Part shown: one piece after another, positions 34,101 through 42,764 of the stretch
How the letters are laid out: every line of letters begins with the position of its first letter
Position numbering within the stretch: the stretch's first letter is position 1
Assembly (NCBI GenBank): GCA_031547885.1
Contig: JAVBRO010000022.1
Location: 14,967-78,966, forward strand
Direction of reading: 5' to 3'
DNA from: UBA940 sp031547885
GTDB lineage: Bacteria; Bacteroidota; Bacteroidia; Bacteroidales; Rikenellaceae
DNA length: 64,000 nucleotides
Made by a program: the position numbers and the translations under genes
Notes under the pieces: generated by a model
Databases searched by the model: none
What the model was told of the DNA's origin: nothing
What the model saw: the letters and a program-made list of their open reading frames with translations, nothing else

Positions 34101-34138
34101 AGAGCCGTGAGTAGTTTGAGTGCGCCTTTGTTTTGCAT
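31109..34138 (-). CDS. secDF: Fused protein translocase subunit SecDF
   Basis: 1,009 residues. The SecD half has an N-terminal helix, DLRGGMNVMMQISVEDVV (about 85-105), the P1 periplasmic region with GRVLIELPGVKEPERVRKLLQ, and the membrane block PGIAGIVLTMGLAVDANVII. The SecF half begins near residue 680 with FVSWRKWSYIISGALILI, then VDFSGGRAYVVAF and IDQSFIAAILTIIGYSINDTVVIFDRIRE. An insertion of about 100 residues, low-complexity and acidic in part, sits after the SecD P1 head. SecDF uses the proton gradient to complete protein export through SecYEG. The fusion is normal in Bacteroidota. A consensus promoter lies at 34242-34273. Confidence 0.95.
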   Translation of the reverse strand: MQNKGALKLLTALLILACAYQLSFTLVTKVVERKATKHAAQFAPELQEAKRDAYLDSVKSQVVYNLGLIDFTYKQCQDKELNLGLDLRGGMNVMMQISVEDVVRALSNDSKDPIFNQALVQARNQQKNSSDDYITLFARAYNELSGGAPLAYIFNTPDLKEHILPTSTNEDVVKVLRTQADGAISNSFNVLRNRIDRFGVANPNIQKLENGRVLIELPGVKEPERVRKLLQGTASLEFWGTYDNKEISPFLIQANQEVARYNAVVKPSAAVEDTAAEEAATSEEGETAEDAILTELSEFDAAPETGTSTANNLFSKLVPAEYPNGPTIGAAASYDTAAVNRYLALPQVKSLFPRDLRLMWGVKETPGDRWLDKVPRFELYAIKANTRDGKAPLDGGAIVDARENYAEHGSNAEVSMTMNSTGSKTWARLTADNIGKSVAIVLDGYVYSAPTVHNEITGGRSSITGNFTIQEAKDLANVLKSGKLPAPARIIQDSVVGPSLGKDSINSGMMSFIMAFCLVLIYMCLYYKRAGWYSSIALITNLFLLFGVLVSFGAVLTLPGIAGIVLTMGLAVDANVIIYERIREELRAGKGIGLAVVDGYKNAYSAIIDGNVTTIITGIVLFIFGTGPVQGFATTLIIGIITSMYTSIFITRILIDGKVSKGKKVSFSRRWNQNFLSNTKFDFVSWRKWSYIISGALILITFVSLATRGLNYGVDFSGGRAYVVAFDQQVSDEAVRERMEIIFEGTDESYEVKTYGTSGTEKRILTQYKFDDESDEATAEVNRMLWEALNPLFATSLTLDQFNSTQDVYYGVIQSDKVGPSVAHDIKRNSVIAVVFSLLAIGLYILLRFRKWQWGMGAVVSLAHNAILVFGLFSLFHGIFPFALEIDQSFIAAILTIIGYSINDTVVIFDRIREYQTLYPKRSVRDNINGAVNSTLSRTMNTAGTTIITLLAIFLFGGTVIRGFILALLVGIVVGTYSSVFIATPVAYDMMKKKSRDGKESKETKEAKA

Positions 34139-34241
34139 TTCTATTGGTCTTTTATTTGTTTTTTGTTCGTTTTCCGGATTGGCAACTATTTAGAGCGCAA
34201 AAGTATATAATTTTTTCCGAACTAACGCCACCGCAGCGCAA

Positions 34242-34273
34242 CAAAATTAATACTGGCACCTGTTTTTTACAAA
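34242..34273 (-). promoter_or_regulatory. Promoter of secDF
   Basis: On the minus strand TTTG (34270-34273) and TAATTTTG (34242-34249) are 20 bp apart, a full match to the Bacteroidota promoter consensus. Transcription would start near 34237, giving a leader of about 100 nt. The -33 box lies in the U-tract of the dnaK terminator. Confidence 0.75.
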
Positions 34274-34276
34274 CAA

Positions 34277-34305
34277 AAAGGACAGACTCTCAGAGTCTGT
34301 CCTTT
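34277..34305 (-). terminator. Terminator of dnaK
   Basis: A 14-bp perfect stem AAAGGACAGACTCT/AGAGTCTGTCCTTT has a one-base loop and is followed on the minus strand by TTTTTGTTTG. Confidence 0.9.
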
Positions 34306-34307
34306 CT

Positions 34308-34321
34308 CGTAATTCGTAATT
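34308..34321. repeat. Heptamer repeat (CGTAATT)x2
   Basis: Two copies of the same heptamer seen at 12334-12361 and 27303-27337 lie beside the dnaK terminator. Confidence 0.5.
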
Positions 34322-34358
34322 AATCCTGCTTCTCAGTCTTTTCCTCCTTCGCGCCTCG

Positions 34359-34381
34359 GCAATTCAAACAAGTTTGATTGC
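34359..34381. repeat. Family C hairpin repeat GCAAT-TCAAAC-AA-GTTTG-ATTGC
   Basis: A 23-base hairpin in the dnaK 3' untranslated region. Its arms and flanks (a preceding CGG, a following CTC and CGTCG) match the hairpin in the argH N-terminal extension. Confidence 0.65.
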
Positions 34382-34409
34382 ACTCGGCTTGGCGTCGGTT
34401 CGTAATTGA

Positions 34410-36314
34410 TTATTTCACTTCTTCGAATTCCACGTCGGTGACGTTGTTCTCGTCTCCCGCGCCCGCGCTGCCGCCCGCATTGCCCTGATCCTGCGGACCG
34501 GGACCCTGCTGCTGGCCCTGCGAGTACATATCCTGGCTCGCGGCCTGCCATGCGTCGTTCAACTGCTGCGTAAAGCGGTCGATGTCGGCAATGTTGGCTG
34601 CTTTGTGGGCCTCTTTCAGACCGCCCAGAGCAGTTTCGATGGTGCCTTTCTTGTCGGCCGGGATCTTGTCGCCGTACTCCTTGAGCTGCTTTTCGGTCTG
34701 GAAGATCATCGAGTCGGCGGTGTTGACCTTATCGACCCTTTCGCGCTCTTCCTTATCCTTGGCTTCGTTGGCCTTGGCCTCGTTGCGCATGCGTTCGATC
34801 TCCTGGTCCGTCAGCCCGCTCGAAGCCTCGATGCGTATCTTCTGCTCCTTGCCGGTGCCTTTGTCCTTGGCCGACACGTTCAGGATGCCGTTGGCGTCGA
34901 TGTCGAACGTCACCTCGATCTGGGGCACTCCGCGGGGAGCGGCCGGTACTCCGTCGAGGTGGAAACGACCCAGGCTCTTGTTGTCGCGCGCCATGGGACG
35001 CTCGCCCTGCAGGACGTTGATCTCCACCGAAGGCTGATTGTCCGCCGCCGTCGAGAAGGTCTCGCTCTTGCGGGTGGGGATGGTCGTGTTGGCGTCGATC
35101 AGGCGGGTGAATACGCCTCCGAGGGTTTCGATACCCAGCGAAAGCGGAGTGACGTCCAGAAGGAGCACGTCCTTGACCTCGCCCGTGAGAACGCCGCCCT
35201 GGATAGCCGCGCCTACGGCCACCACTTCGTCGGGGTTCACACCCTTGTTGGGCTGCTTGCCGAATACCTCTTCCACCAGTTTCTGTACGGCGGGGATACG
35301 GGTTGAACCTCCCACGAGGATAACCTCGTCTATCTGTCCGGCGCTGTAACCCGCGTCCTTCAACGCTTTCTGGCACGGCTCGACGGTCTGCCTGATAAGT
35401 TTGTCGGCCAACTGCTCGAACTTCGCACGGGTGAGCGTTACCACAAGGTGCTGCGGGGTGCCGTTCACGGGGGCGATATAGGGAAGGTTCACCTCGGTCG
35501 AAACCGAGCTCGAGAGTTCTATTTTAGCTTTCTCGGCGGCCTCTTTCAGGCGTTGAAGCGCCATCGGGTCCTTGCGCAGGTCGACCTTGTGTTCGTTCTG
35601 GAAAGTATCGGCCAGGAAGTCGATGATGACGTGGTCGAAGTCGTCGCCGCCCAGGTGGGTGTCCCCGTGGGTCGATTTCACTTCGAAAACGCCGTCTCCA
35701 AGTTCGAGGATCGAGATGTCGAACGTACCGCCCCCGAGGTCGTAAACGGCGATCTTCATATCCTTGCCGCTCTTGTCCATACCGTAGGCCAGAGCCGCGG
35801 CCGTCGGTTCGTTGATGATACGGCGCACTTTCAGCCCCGCGATCTCGCCCGCTTCCTTGGTGGCCTGGCGCTGCGAATCCGAGAAATATGCCGGAACAGT
35901 GATGACCGCTTCGTCGATCGACGTGCCGAGGTAATCTTCGGCCGTCTTCTTCATCTTCTGGAGTATGATCGCCGAGATTTCCTGCGGGGTGTACTGGCGT
36001 CCGTCCACATCCACGCGGGGAGTGTTGTTGTCGCCCCTCACGACCTTATATGGTGCGCGTTTCACGTCGCCCTGCACCTGGTCCCACGTTTCGCCCATGA
36101 AACGTTTGATCGAGAAGATCGTGCGTTCGGGGTTGGTGATGGCCTGGCGTTTTGCAGGTTCTCCCACTTTACGTTCGCCGCTGTCGGTGAACGCAACGAT
36201 CGACGGAGTGGTGCGGTGGCCTTCGCTGTTGGGTATAACTACGGGTTCGCTGCCCTCCATCACTGCGACGCACGAATTGGTCGTGCCCAGGTCGATTCCG
36301 ATAATTTTTGCCAT
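34410..36314 (-). CDS. dnaK: Chaperone DnaK (Hsp70)
   Basis: 634 residues, full family length. The ATPase domain begins IIGIDLGTTNSCVAVMEG, with TVPAYFSDSQRQATKEA, IINEPTAAALAYGMD and the IAVYDLGGGTFDISILELGDG signature. The substrate domain starts after the LLLDVTPLSLGIETLGG linker. The C-terminal tail is glutamine/glycine-rich and ends NNVTDVEFEEVK, the normal co-chaperone tail. It is a cytoplasmic ATP-dependent chaperone. dnaJ and grpE are not adjacent. I saw no clear heat-shock operator in the leader. Confidence 0.97.
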   Translation of the reverse strand: MAKIIGIDLGTTNSCVAVMEGSEPVVIPNSEGHRTTPSIVAFTDSGERKVGEPAKRQAITNPERTIFSIKRFMGETWDQVQGDVKRAPYKVVRGDNNTPRVDVDGRQYTPQEISAIILQKMKKTAEDYLGTSIDEAVITVPAYFSDSQRQATKEAGEIAGLKVRRIINEPTAAALAYGMDKSGKDMKIAVYDLGGGTFDISILELGDGVFEVKSTHGDTHLGGDDFDHVIIDFLADTFQNEHKVDLRKDPMALQRLKEAAEKAKIELSSSVSTEVNLPYIAPVNGTPQHLVVTLTRAKFEQLADKLIRQTVEPCQKALKDAGYSAGQIDEVILVGGSTRIPAVQKLVEEVFGKQPNKGVNPDEVVAVGAAIQGGVLTGEVKDVLLLDVTPLSLGIETLGGVFTRLIDANTTIPTRKSETFSTAADNQPSVEINVLQGERPMARDNKSLGRFHLDGVPAAPRGVPQIEVTFDIDANGILNVSAKDKGTGKEQKIRIEASSGLTDQEIERMRNEAKANEAKDKEERERVDKVNTADSMIFQTEKQLKEYGDKIPADKKGTIETALGGLKEAHKAANIADIDRFTQQLNDAWQAASQDMYSQGQQQGPGPQDQGNAGGSAGAGDENNVTDVEFEEVK

Positions 36315-36564
36315 GACTGATTTTATTTTTTAAGTTTTAATTGATTTTCGATCTCTGCATTTTTCCGTCGCAAACCGTGTGCCAACGGCAGAAATGACCC
36401 CCGCTTTTTCACGTTTGACTGCCAAAATCACGGGATTGTCAGTCGCGACGTGACACAATGACGCAAGGCGGCCGCAGCCCTGCCGTATAATAATCTTCAA
36501 CCTTTCGGCAATTTAGTTGTTTATATTTGGAGAATATTAGCTGCGGTTCAGCAACCAAAATAAA
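36315..36564. other. dnaK leader and non-coding spacer
   Basis: No gene is seen. The only notable signal is a lone TATATTTG box (36522-36529) without a partner. A degenerate family C hairpin (about 36551-36574) follows. Confidence 0.4.
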
Positions 36565-36594
36565 TTTGATTGCATTCTCCTTGCATTATATTTG
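36565..36594 (+). promoter_or_regulatory. Promoter of the small HTH gene
   Basis: TTTG (36565-36568) and TATATTTG (36587-36594) are separated by 18 bp. Predicted transcription start is near 36600, giving a leader of about 60 nt. Confidence 0.6.
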
Positions 36595-36661
36595 GGGGAT
36601 ATGTTTTTTTTGTTTAATTTTAACCACAGATTTATAAAATTCACATTAAATTCTTAAAAAT

Positions 36662-36910
36662 ATGGTTATTACATTCAATGAGCTTCGCCGCATCAAGGAT
36701 AGATTGCCAAGTGGAAGCTCACAGCGTATCGCTGACGAACTTGGCATTGATGTGGCGGCAGTAAGGAACTACTTCGGGGGCAGGCATTACGATGCGGCCG
36801 AAATTATCGGGATACATATAGAAAAAGGCCCCGACGGAGGAGTTGTAACACTGGACGACACGGCTATCCTTGATGCAGCAATGCGTATCCTGAATGAAGT
36901 AGTGCAATAA
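36662..36910 (+). CDS. Small helix-turn-helix DNA-binding protein
   Basis: 82 residues. The segment SSQRIADELGIDVAAVRNYFGG (about 19-40) is a helix-turn-helix of the type found in LacI-like and phage regulators. The rest is acidic and probably a dimerisation tail. Similar orphan proteins are found across Bacteroidota, often near housekeeping genes; their targets are unknown to me. It has its own promoter and a strong bidirectional terminator shared with the HU gene. A nucleoid or regulatory role is possible. Confidence 0.7.
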   Translation: MVITFNELRRIKDRLPSGSSQRIADELGIDVAAVRNYFGGRHYDAAEIIGIHIEKGPDGGVVTLDDTAILDAAMRILNEVVQ

Positions 36911-36934
36911 TTTTTTTACCACCCGACGACAACC

Positions 36935-36974
36935 AAACAGCAGGGGCGACCGATAAGGCCGCCCCTGCTGTTTT
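36935..36974. terminator. Bidirectional terminator between the HTH gene and HU gene
   Basis: A 14-bp perfect stem AAACAGCAGGGGCG (36935-36948) with CGCCCCTGCTGTTT (36960-36973), with A- and T-rich flanks on both sides. Confidence 0.9.
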
Positions 36975-36991
36975 CTCTTTAAAAACAGGAA

Positions 36992-37252
36992 TCAGATCGT
37001 TTCGATGCTCGAACGGAATTTGACCACCGATTTGGCCGGGATCTCGACCGGCGTCCCGGTTTTGAAATTGCGGCCGACCCGGGCCGGCTTTTTAGTCACC
37101 ACGAACGATCCGAAACCGGCGATAGTGATCTTGTCTCCATTGCGCAGGGTTTCCGCCGCAACGCTCAGGAAAGCGTCGACGCACTTTTTCGCATGTACTT
37201 TGGATACCCCGGCTTGTTCAGCGACGGCGTCGACGAGTTGGGCTTTGTTCAT
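36992..37252 (-). CDS. HU-family DNA-binding protein
   Basis: 86 residues, close to the usual 90. The helical base (MNKAQLVDAVAEQAGVSKVHAKKCVDAFL) and the DNA-contacting arm (GFGSFVVTKKPARVGRNFKTGTPVEIPA) are intact, including GRNFKTG, the typical IHF/HU signature, although the last residues after KFRSS are short. It compacts and bends DNA as a homodimer in the nucleoid. It converges on the small HTH gene. Confidence 0.93.
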   Translation of the reverse strand: MNKAQLVDAVAEQAGVSKVHAKKCVDAFLSVAAETLRNGDKITIAGFGSFVVTKKPARVGRNFKTGTPVEIPAKSVVKFRSSIETI

Positions 37253-37565
37253 TTTGTACGGGCATTTTATGTTTTCGTTCTCTTCCGGGGGTTTTCTGCG
37301 AAGATAGTTATTATTTATTTAATATTTAAATCATTCCAACCATTGAAAAAAAATAATTATTTACGTTTTGCGGATATTCCTGATCCGGTCGGTCAATGTG
37401 CCGGGTTGTCCGGCCATAAGGGATGAAATTTACGTTTTAGCGGACGAGGGAAGATAGGTGTTTGTACGAGCTATGCCGATTAGGGGTAGGTGCAACCGGA
37501 GCCGGGTTACTGCCTGCAAATACAGGGTGGACAGAATTAAAACGAAGTTGGATCGCAAAATATGT
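37253..37565. other. Non-coding spacer between HU gene and tRNA-Ser
   Basis: Very AT-rich at about 37,300-37,370. I see no gene, no clear HU promoter and no further RNA. Confidence 0.4.
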
Positions 37566-37596
37566 TTTGCTTTTTTCCGGGCTTGCATTATCTTTG
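37566..37596 (+). promoter_or_regulatory. Promoter of tRNA-Ser
   Basis: TTTG (37566-37569) and TATCTTTG (37589-37596) are 19 bp apart, a perfect consensus match. Transcription should start within a few bases of the mature tRNA 5' end (37602). Confidence 0.8.
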
Positions 37597-37601
37597 CGCC
37601 C

Positions 37602-37687
<86 letters not shown>

Positions 37688-37708
37688 AAATGCAAATTAA
37701 AGCCAATT

Positions 37709-37747
37709 AAATCGCTGTAAATCAATAATTTACAGCGATTTTCATTT
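37709..37747 (+). terminator. Terminator of tRNA-Ser
   Basis: A 14-bp perfect stem AAATCGCTGTAAAT/ATTTACAGCGATTT with a 5-base loop, followed by a T-rich tract. Confidence 0.85.
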
Positions 37748-37775
37748 CGGAGATTTTGGGAATCGAACCTCCGGA
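37742..37775 (-). repeat. Inverted degenerate copy of the tRNA-Ser 3' end
   Basis: Read on the minus strand this segment matches the tRNA-Ser 3' end (37659-37692): TCCGG, GGTTCGA, TCCC, then TCTCCG and AAATG line up with only scattered changes. It lies about 50 bases from the tRNA and upstream of an integrase fragment, as expected for an old attachment-site scar. Confidence 0.6.
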
Positions 37776-38024
37776 GACAAAATAGAGGGAAGACCGCTAT
37801 TAATCAACGTCTTACGCAAAGAGCAGTTGGCTGGTTTGCAGTTTACTCATTATTTCCACACGAAATAACACCCCTCTGAATACAATATAAAGAGAGCATA
37901 CTTCTTTATTTAATTTACTCACGATTTAGCCATAAGTCATTGATTGTATATACATTGTCTCTATCTTGATTTTTTTAATAATAAACATTTCATTGAAGTT
38001 TATTAATCACTTAAAATCAATACT
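37776..38024. other. AT-rich spacer, probable island junction
   Basis: No intact gene. Base composition turns strongly AT-rich compared with the sequence left of tRNA-Ser. Confidence 0.4.
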
Positions 38025-38270
38025 ATGAGACAAACATTTCCGGTGCTTTTCCTGCTCAGGAAGTATAAAGGCACAATGGATCAACCTCAACACATATTCG
38101 TGAGGATAACTCTTAATGGCAAGAAAGTCGAATTATCCACCCATCTGAAATGCTTTGTTGCAGACTGGAATCAGAAGTACCATAAAGTCAATGGAAAAAC
38201 CAAAGAAGCACAGACAACAAATAACCTTATCTCTTACGGGGAATTTGCTATATTTAGAGTGGAGATGTAA
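38025..38270 (+). pseudogene. Remnant of a Bacteroidota tyrosine recombinase (integrase), N-terminal arm domain only
   Basis: 81 codons. The sequence MRQTFPVLFLLRKYKG, then HIFVRITLNGKKVELSTHL and VADWNQKYHKVNGKTKEA, matches the arm-type DNA-binding domain that opens phage-integrase family recombinases of Bacteroidota. Intact members have about 400 residues with a catalytic R-H-R-Y domain; here the frame ends at 38270 and nothing catalytic follows before the next gene. It is a decayed integrase next to tRNA-Ser, pointing to past integration of a mobile island. It is not expected to be functional. Confidence 0.75.
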
Positions 38271-38428
38271 CCTTTCCAAAAACTTTATTTATCGTTTTTT
38301 TTTGAACAACTTACGTAAACCGTCACATCCAATAGCGTTAAAAAAACAAAAAATACACTAATTTTACCTAACAAGTTAAAAACTACACCCGCCGAATCGG
38401 TATTGAAATTTCTTTAGAGAGACGAAAT

Positions 38429-41400
38429 ATGCTAATATATTTCATCCGGACGATCAATAAATGTGTAAAATACGCGCTCCTGTGCGTTGTGCTGCATTTT
38501 TCCTTGCCTGCTTTTGCCGATCCGGAATATATATTCCATACCATGTCGCCGGATGGCGGGATAAGCTTCAGCCAGATAAAAGCGATAAGGCAGGACGCCG
38601 AGGGGTTTATGTGGCTTCGGGTGGGCAGCGCCGACCTGTACCGTTTCGACGGATATCAATATGTTAATTATAACCGCCGGTTTCAGGACCGGTCGGGGCT
38701 AAGGATATTCAATAGGATTGAAACCACGGCTTCAGGGCAGCTGTACGTCATTGTAAATGATAAATTATATATACACCGCGAATGTAACGACACATTTGAA
38801 CGAATGTCCGATATGGATTTGTTCTGCATTAAATCGGATTCGCAGGATAATATATGGGTGGTAAGCAGGGATATGAGAATGTTCATACTGGACCCCGCGA
38901 CAAAAATCCTTACGCCCGTAAATATGAACGGCTTTCCTGTTCAGGATAATCCGGACCTGATATGGTTTGTCGGCGAAACGATATACTGGATTTATGGAAA
39001 TACGGTTTATAGAGCCGACAGATCGACAGCCTCGGCAGAAGTTTACGGGAACTTATCCGTAAACGGCAATGCTATGTTAGCCCGTATTTATGAAAACGAA
39101 CTATGGGTGATGTTTGGATGGAATGAGTTGTGCCTGCTCGATTTCGCAGCTCTCACCGTCGAACAATCGTATGATTTTTTCGCGACGCATGGCAAAATTA
39201 CACCCACAATGAACATCGATAAGTTCGGCCATATGTGGATAGGCTCCGAGACGGGACTTTTCAATATAGACCCGCACACCGGCCGATACAGCACCTACTT
39301 ACATTCAAAAGACGATTCTTTCAGCATCCCCGACAACTCCATCTGGTCGATCTATGAAGACCGGCAGCAAAACATATGGATAGGTACATATTCCGGAGGG
39401 CTCTGCTGCGCTAACCTGGAAGAAAAACGAGGATTCCGAAGCTATACGGTCGGCAATTCCGCCTTGAGCCATAAAATAGTCAGCAGCCTTGCCGAGTGCG
39501 GCCGGACGATCTGGATAGCCACCGCAGGCGGCGGAATAGACGCAATGGACAGAGCGACCGGAAAGTTCTCGCGCCTGAACACGAGCCTGCCCGACGACCC
39601 CACCTGTAATAATATAAACTATGTTGCCGCCGATCCGCAGCACCTCAGGTTGTGGATAGCGAAATTTTCTCACGGGATATATTGTTACGACATAAAACGC
39701 AACATATCTGTCCCCTTGGATCTTGCCGTAGGAAGCAGCCTGTTCTATAACGACGTCAATAAAATCGTTGTGGAGCCTGATTCGGGCTTGTGGCTGACAT
39801 ATAATATGTCGAACAGAACCATCTCGTTCTATTCGTTCGACACGAAGACGCTCGAACACATAACGGTCGATGAGTATGAAAGACATAATTCGATAACGGA
39901 TATTTACAGGGATACGACCTGCAGTGATCTGTGGATCGTCACAAGGACCAGCCTGTATCTGATGGATGTGAATAACAGAAGTATCAGAAAGATGCCCCTC
40001 GCCATGACATCCGGCAGGGGCATTACGATGGATAGGAACAGGAATATCTGGATAACGGGCAGCAGGAACGAACTGATCAGATATTCGGTGGCAGACTCCG
40101 TGTGTCACGATTTTTCACACAAATTTTCCGATTATAATTCCATTGTCGTGCGCAGTATATGTTGCGACATGAGTAACAGCCTGTGGATGGGAACGAGCTA
40201 TGGTCTGTTCAGATATGATATCGACCACGACAAGCTTACAAGATTCGGCGAAGGCAATGGGGTCGTTAACGGGGTTTTATATCCGGACGCCTGCATGACG
40301 GCAGGCACAGGAGAACTCTATTTCGGTGGTACGAACGGTTTTACGGTAGTCACCCCGTGGAACCTTTTCCATAACGACTATAAGCCCAAAGCGCTGATCA
40401 CGGACGTGCTGATCGATCACGAGCCCGTATATAAGGATACAACGAAATTACATGGCCGGTCGAATGTCGTTTTAACGTATAAACAGACTACTGTCGGTAT
40501 CCGGTTCTCGTCGGACAGCTACCTTGCCCCTATGCAGAACAGATACAAATACAGGCTGGTCGGATACAATGAACAATGGGTCGAAACAGATGCGTCGGCA
40601 CGCACCGTTTTCTTTTCGAAACTCCCCGCCGGGAAATACTCCTTTGAAGTGCTGGCAAGTAATAATGACGGGGTGTGGGGAGAAAAACCTGCGGTATTGG
40701 CCATAAACAAACTGCCGGCGCCATGGTTCACATGGGAGGCATGGTCGTTATACGGAGTGCTGTTCGTATTGGGACTGTACGTTATCGGACGCCATTATTA
40801 CAGGCAGAAAGAGTTGAAACTGGCCCTGTATAAAGAAGGACTGGAAAAGCGGAAGCGCGAAGAAACGCATCAGGCACAGTTGCAGTTCTACACCAACGTG
40901 TCGCATGACCTGAAAAGTCCTCTTGCGTCGATCATGGCCACTATCGACACCCTGAGAAAAGAGGACCTGAAGGAGTATTATTACAACATATTGAACAACA
41001 ACTCCCAAAGGTTGCTCAAGTTGGTCAATGAACTGCTGCTTTTCCGCACCGTAAAGGCCGGCAAACTATCGCTCCATGTCTTGGAATCCAATGTGAATGC
41101 GCTGCTGACGGGGATCGCTTCGGACTTCGGGCACTACGCCAGGCAGCGCCACATAGATTTTAGTATAAATTGCGACGACAATTTATCCCGCAAGATATAT
41201 ATCGACAGGGATATATTCGACCGGATAATATTGAACCTGCTGAACAACGCTTTCAAGTTCAGCGAAAAAGGCAGCATATCGATCGCCACCTACTCCGATG
41301 CGGACGAGTTCCGTTCAGAGTACGCATCGTGCCATGTCGTAGGTGCCGACAATAGTGTCGCAAGCCCTTTCAGCATAGTTATCCGCGACTCCGGAAGGGG

Positions 41401-42481
41401 AATATCCGCCGAAAATATGGAACATATTTTTGATTTCTATTATAAGACCGATGTCGACAACAATACCGGAAGCGGAATAGGACTGGCCCTGGTGGAAGAA
41501 TTGGTCCTGCTGCACAAAGGGTCCGTCTCCATTTGCAGCGAACAGGGGAAAGGCACCGACATAGTGCTTAAGTTTTCGACAGATAGATCGGTCTACGGAG
41601 AGGATGAGATATACGATGAACAGGCGTACTCGATAAACAGCGACCTGGCGGATTCATACGAAACCGACCTGACGGGAATAGAGAGTGATAAACCGGTCGA
41701 AGAGCAGATGTTTTTGCGTGAAGCGAAGCGCATACTTGTGGTTGAAGATAACGATGAACTGCGCCGCCTGATCGTAAATTACCTGGTGCAGCAATATGAT
41801 ATAATGGAGGCAGCCGACGGAGTGGCTGCTTCGGATATAATCGATAAAAATGAAATCGATTTGATAATCAGCGATATCATGATGCCCCTGAAAGGCGGAA
41901 TCGCCCTGTGCAGCGAAGTGAAAAACAACATAGAGACCTCTCATATCCCCGTAATTCTTCTCACGGCGAAAAAAAGCGTCGACAGTAAACTGGAAGGCAT
42001 GGACTCCGGTGCCGACGTATATATCGAAAAGCCCGTCAATCTGGAATTTCTTTTGAGCAATGTCCGCAATATATTCAAACACAGGGAGCAGCTGAAAGAA
42101 TATTATTCCAGAACATATTTTGCCGAAACGGGCGAATTGGCGGATAACCAGGCAAACAATAAGTTTCTGAAGCATATCATAGCTATTCTGGAGGAGAACC
42201 TCGACCAGTCAGATCTCGATGTAAATTATATAGCTTCGAAGCTGTCTATGAGCCGGAGCAAGCTGTATCTGAAAATCAAATCCATTACCGGGAAAACCGC
42301 AGTCGAATTCATTCTTGGCTATCGTCTGCGGAAAGCGGCGCAGTTGATAACCGAAGGCGTGCATGCCATTCAGGAAATCAAGGATATGGTGGGGATCGAA
42401 AGCTCTTCTTATTTTACCCGCGCATTTAAAAAGGAGTTCGGCGAAACTCCCACGGCATTCTCTGCCAGACAAAAAAAGTAG
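38429..42481 (+). CDS. Hybrid two-component system sensor-regulator (HTCS), first copy
   Basis: 1,350 residues. A signal peptide (about 14-32) is followed by a two-propeller periplasmic sensor (about 33-690, with many IWIGTYSGGL-type repeats) and a Y_Y_Y domain (about 700-765). A membrane helix lies at about 772-792. The kinase has phospho-acceptor H826 (FYTNVSHDLKSPL), N-box NNAFKFSE and the G-boxes DSGRGIS and GSGIGLAL. A receiver (about 1098-1215) has phospho-acceptor D1149. A C-terminal AraC-type HTH spans about 1250-1350. The sensor binds glycan fragments in the periplasm and the receiver-HTH activates the neighbouring operon directly. It lies just upstream of, and is co-oriented with, the susC/susD genes. 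Confidence 0.93.
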   Translation: MLIYFIRTINKCVKYALLCVVLHFSLPAFADPEYIFHTMSPDGGISFSQIKAIRQDAEGFMWLRVGSADLYRFDGYQYVNYNRRFQDRSGLRIFNRIETTASGQLYVIVNDKLYIHRECNDTFERMSDMDLFCIKSDSQDNIWVVSRDMRMFILDPATKILTPVNMNGFPVQDNPDLIWFVGETIYWIYGNTVYRADRSTASAEVYGNLSVNGNAMLARIYENELWVMFGWNELCLLDFAALTVEQSYDFFATHGKITPTMNIDKFGHMWIGSETGLFNIDPHTGRYSTYLHSKDDSFSIPDNSIWSIYEDRQQNIWIGTYSGGLCCANLEEKRGFRSYTVGNSALSHKIVSSLAECGRTIWIATAGGGIDAMDRATGKFSRLNTSLPDDPTCNNINYVAADPQHLRLWIAKFSHGIYCYDIKRNISVPLDLAVGSSLFYNDVNKIVVEPDSGLWLTYNMSNRTISFYSFDTKTLEHITVDEYERHNSITDIYRDTTCSDLWIVTRTSLYLMDVNNRSIRKMPLAMTSGRGITMDRNRNIWITGSRNELIRYSVADSVCHDFSHKFSDYNSIVVRSICCDMSNSLWMGTSYGLFRYDIDHDKLTRFGEGNGVVNGVLYPDACMTAGTGELYFGGTNGFTVVTPWNLFHNDYKPKALITDVLIDHEPVYKDTTKLHGRSNVVLTYKQTTVGIRFSSDSYLAPMQNRYKYRLVGYNEQWVETDASARTVFFSKLPAGKYSFEVLASNNDGVWGEKPAVLAINKLPAPWFTWEAWSLYGVLFVLGLYVIGRHYYRQKELKLALYKEGLEKRKREETHQAQLQFYTNVSHDLKSPLASIMATIDTLRKEDLKEYYYNILNNNSQRLLKLVNELLLFRTVKAGKLSLHVLESNVNALLTGIASDFGHYARQRHIDFSINCDDNLSRKIYIDRDIFDRIILNLLNNAFKFSEKGSISIATYSDADEFRSEYASCHVVGADNSVASPFSIVIRDSGRGISAENMEHIFDFYYKTDVDNNTGSGIGLALVEELVLLHKGSVSICSEQGKGTDIVLKFSTDRSVYGEDEIYDEQAYSINSDLADSYETDLTGIESDKPVEEQMFLREAKRILVVEDNDELRRLIVNYLVQQYDIMEAADGVAASDIIDKNEIDLIISDIMMPLKGGIALCSEVKNNIETSHIPVILLTAKKSVDSKLEGMDSGADVYIEKPVNLEFLLSNVRNIFKHREQLKEYYSRTYFAETGELADNQANNKFLKHIIAILEENLDQSDLDVNYIASKLSMSRSKLYLKIKSITGKTAVEFILGYRLRKAAQLITEGVHAIQEIKDMVGIESSSYFTRAFKKEFGETPTAFSARQKK

Positions 42482-42764
42482 CGCTCGCTACAATAGGGCA
42501 ATTTCTAAATCAAATTGGGCAACGGCAAAATTCTTTGTCGCCATAACTTTGCCATAGTATTAGCGGACGATCTCTGCCAGTCGATCCAGACGTGCCATTG
42601 TCCTGAAGTTCAGAAAAAGTCCCTATCGCAGCTAACCTAACTAAACTACAATTGCCTATGGCGTAAACCACTTCCCCCTTGAGACAAGGTCCCTTCCTGT
42701 TTCGACTCCTCGGACAATTAGTAATTAACGAAGACAAACCTAAAACTAACCCTATCCAAACATT
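42482..42764 (+). promoter_or_regulatory. Control region of the glycan-use operon
   Basis: A 283-bp non-coding region. A TAACTTTG box at 42544-42551 fits the -7 consensus, but no TTTG lies at the normal distance, as expected for an activator-dependent promoter. A leader of about 200 nt would follow. No clear direct-repeat operator was identified by eye. Confidence 0.45.

Noticed and set aside
30590..34114. Very long antisense open frame (about 1,170 codons) opposite secDF
   Set aside because: It is rich in R, H, D and V in the pattern of a shadow frame and lacks any domain; secDF is certain.
37776..38024. A second tRNA on the minus strand using the inverted 3' copy at 37742-37775
   Set aside because: The upstream part does not fold into an acceptor, D arm and anticodon arm; only the 3' end resembles a tRNA.
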